Origin: Comamonadaceae bacterium
GTDB lineage: Bacteria; Pseudomonadota; Gammaproteobacteria; Burkholderiales; Burkholderiaceae_C
Assembly: GCA_947458305.1 (NCBI GenBank)
Contig: CANGZO010000138.1
Location: 1 to 6,364 of the forward strand
Direction of reading: 5' to 3'
Length of the DNA stretch: 6,364 bases
Positions within the stretch are counted from its first letter, which is position 1. The number at the start of each line of letters is the position of its first letter. Below are positions 6,247 to 6,364 of the stretch, piece by piece. Position numbers and translations under genes: made by a program. The notes below the pieces were generated by a model. That model worked only from the letters and a program-made list of their open reading frames with translations, did no database searches and was not told the DNA's origin.

Positions 6247-6275
6247 TTTACAACTTATCTGTAAGTTTTTATGAT
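6247..6275 (+). promoter_or_regulatory. Sigma-70 type promoter of the bicarbonate permease gene
   Basis: The -35 is TTTACA (6247-6252, 5 of 6 to TTGACA) and the -10 is TATGAT (6270-6275, 5 of 6 to TATAAT), separated by exactly 17 bases. It lies 18 bases before the permease ATG, so transcription would begin at about 6282, giving a leader of only about a dozen bases that starts at or inside the Shine-Dalgarno sequence. The surrounding DNA is clearly more AT-rich than the genes. The call rests on consensus match and position only. Confidence 0.65.
6252..6267. promoter_or_regulatory. Candidate LysR operator, perfect dyad AACTTA-N4-TAAGTT
   Basis: AACTTA (6252-6257) and TAAGTT (6262-6267) form a perfect inverted repeat around TCTG. 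It lies within the -35/-10 spacer of the predicted permease promoter, touching the last base of the -35. An overlapping wider dyad, TTAC-N9-GTAA (6248-6264), is also present. LysR regulators bind such interrupted AT-rich dyads (T-N11-A or TNA-N7/8-TNA for CbbR), though this one does not fit those spacings exactly. Binding here is inferred. Confidence 0.5.
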
Positions 6276-6281
6276 CGCGCC

Positions 6282-6286
6282 AAGGA
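6282..6286 (+). promoter_or_regulatory. Ribosome binding site of the permease gene
   Basis: AAGGA is placed 7 bases before the ATG at 6294. It decides in favour of that start over an upstream ATG at 6271, which opens only a 11-residue frame and has no ribosome site. Confidence 0.75.
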
Positions 6287-6293
6287 ATAACAA

Positions 6294-6364
6294 ATGCAAA
6301 ACCTGATCGATCCCGCCATTCTCTTTTTCATCTTTGGCGTGCTGGCTGGCACCGTCAAGTCGAA
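6294..6364 (+). CDS. Probable SbtA-type sodium-dependent bicarbonate permease, N-terminus (partial)
   Basis: Only 23 codons are visible; the gene runs off the window. The protein begins MQNLIDPAILFFIFGVLAGT followed by VKS, a short N-terminus leading straight into a hydrophobic membrane helix (about residues 8-20). The pattern L-x-DPA-x-LFF-x-x-GVLAG resembles the start of bacterial SbtA-like (DUF897) bicarbonate/sodium symporters. Divergence from a CbbR-like LysR regulator fits an inorganic-carbon transport role. The start is supported by AAGGA 7 bases upstream and by the promoter at 6247-6275. With so little sequence another small membrane transporter cannot be excluded. Confidence 0.65.
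   Translation, partial: MQNLIDPAILFFIFGVLAGTVKS

Noticed and set aside
5656..6264. 202-codon + strand open frame opposite the LysR gene
   Set aside because: It is a His/Gln-rich shadow of a clear LysR protein with intact helix-turn-helix; it also runs through the divergent promoter region.
6271..6306. ATG at 6271 opening a short frame before and into the permease gene
   Set aside because: It has only 11 codons and no ribosome site, and it would lie upstream of the predicted transcription start.

Overview
This window looks like a chromosomal segment of a betaproteobacterium, most likely of the family Comamonadaceae. The grounds are high-GC, strongly codon-biased genes, a PhaM protein of the kind known from Burkholderiales that make polyhydroxybutyrate, and a sulfate-transport operon with betaproteobacterial features. 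The family-level placement is inference; no rRNA or other phylogenetic marker is present.

Positions 1-3070 hold a sulfate/thiosulfate ABC importer on the + strand: the last codons of the periplasmic binding protein, then the permeases CysT and CysW (joined by a 4-base ATGA overlap), then the ATPase CysA. The transporter would bring sulfate across the inner membrane for cysteine synthesis. The tight junctions point to one transcript. The exception is a 116-base gap between cysW and cysA, which contains a 74-base nested inverted repeat (1863-1936). It has the architecture of a REPIN: two 25-base REP-like arms in opposite orientation, each able to form its own hairpin.

Positions 3161-5276 hold two + strand genes 7 bases apart: phaM, a polyhydroxyalkanoate-granule protein with a lysine/alanine-rich histone-like tail, and a stand-alone FIST-domain protein. 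A 90-base gap with an imperfect hairpin separates cysA from phaM. Whether transcription stops there cannot be decided from the sequence.

Positions 5302-6364 hold a divergent pair. On the minus strand is a LysR-type regulator that resembles the CbbR branch. On the + strand is the start of a gene whose first 23 residues resemble SbtA-type sodium-dependent bicarbonate permeases. The 83 bases between them contain a good sigma-70 promoter pointing at the permease, with a perfect 6+6 inverted repeat lying inside the -35/-10 spacer. The likely reading is a LysR-controlled bicarbonate-uptake gene.

I see no CRISPR array, tRNA, rRNA, insertion sequence or defence system. Most of the window is ordinary metabolic DNA. 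The parts most worth a second look are the REPIN-like element inside the sulfate operon and the compact regulatory region between the LysR gene and the permease.
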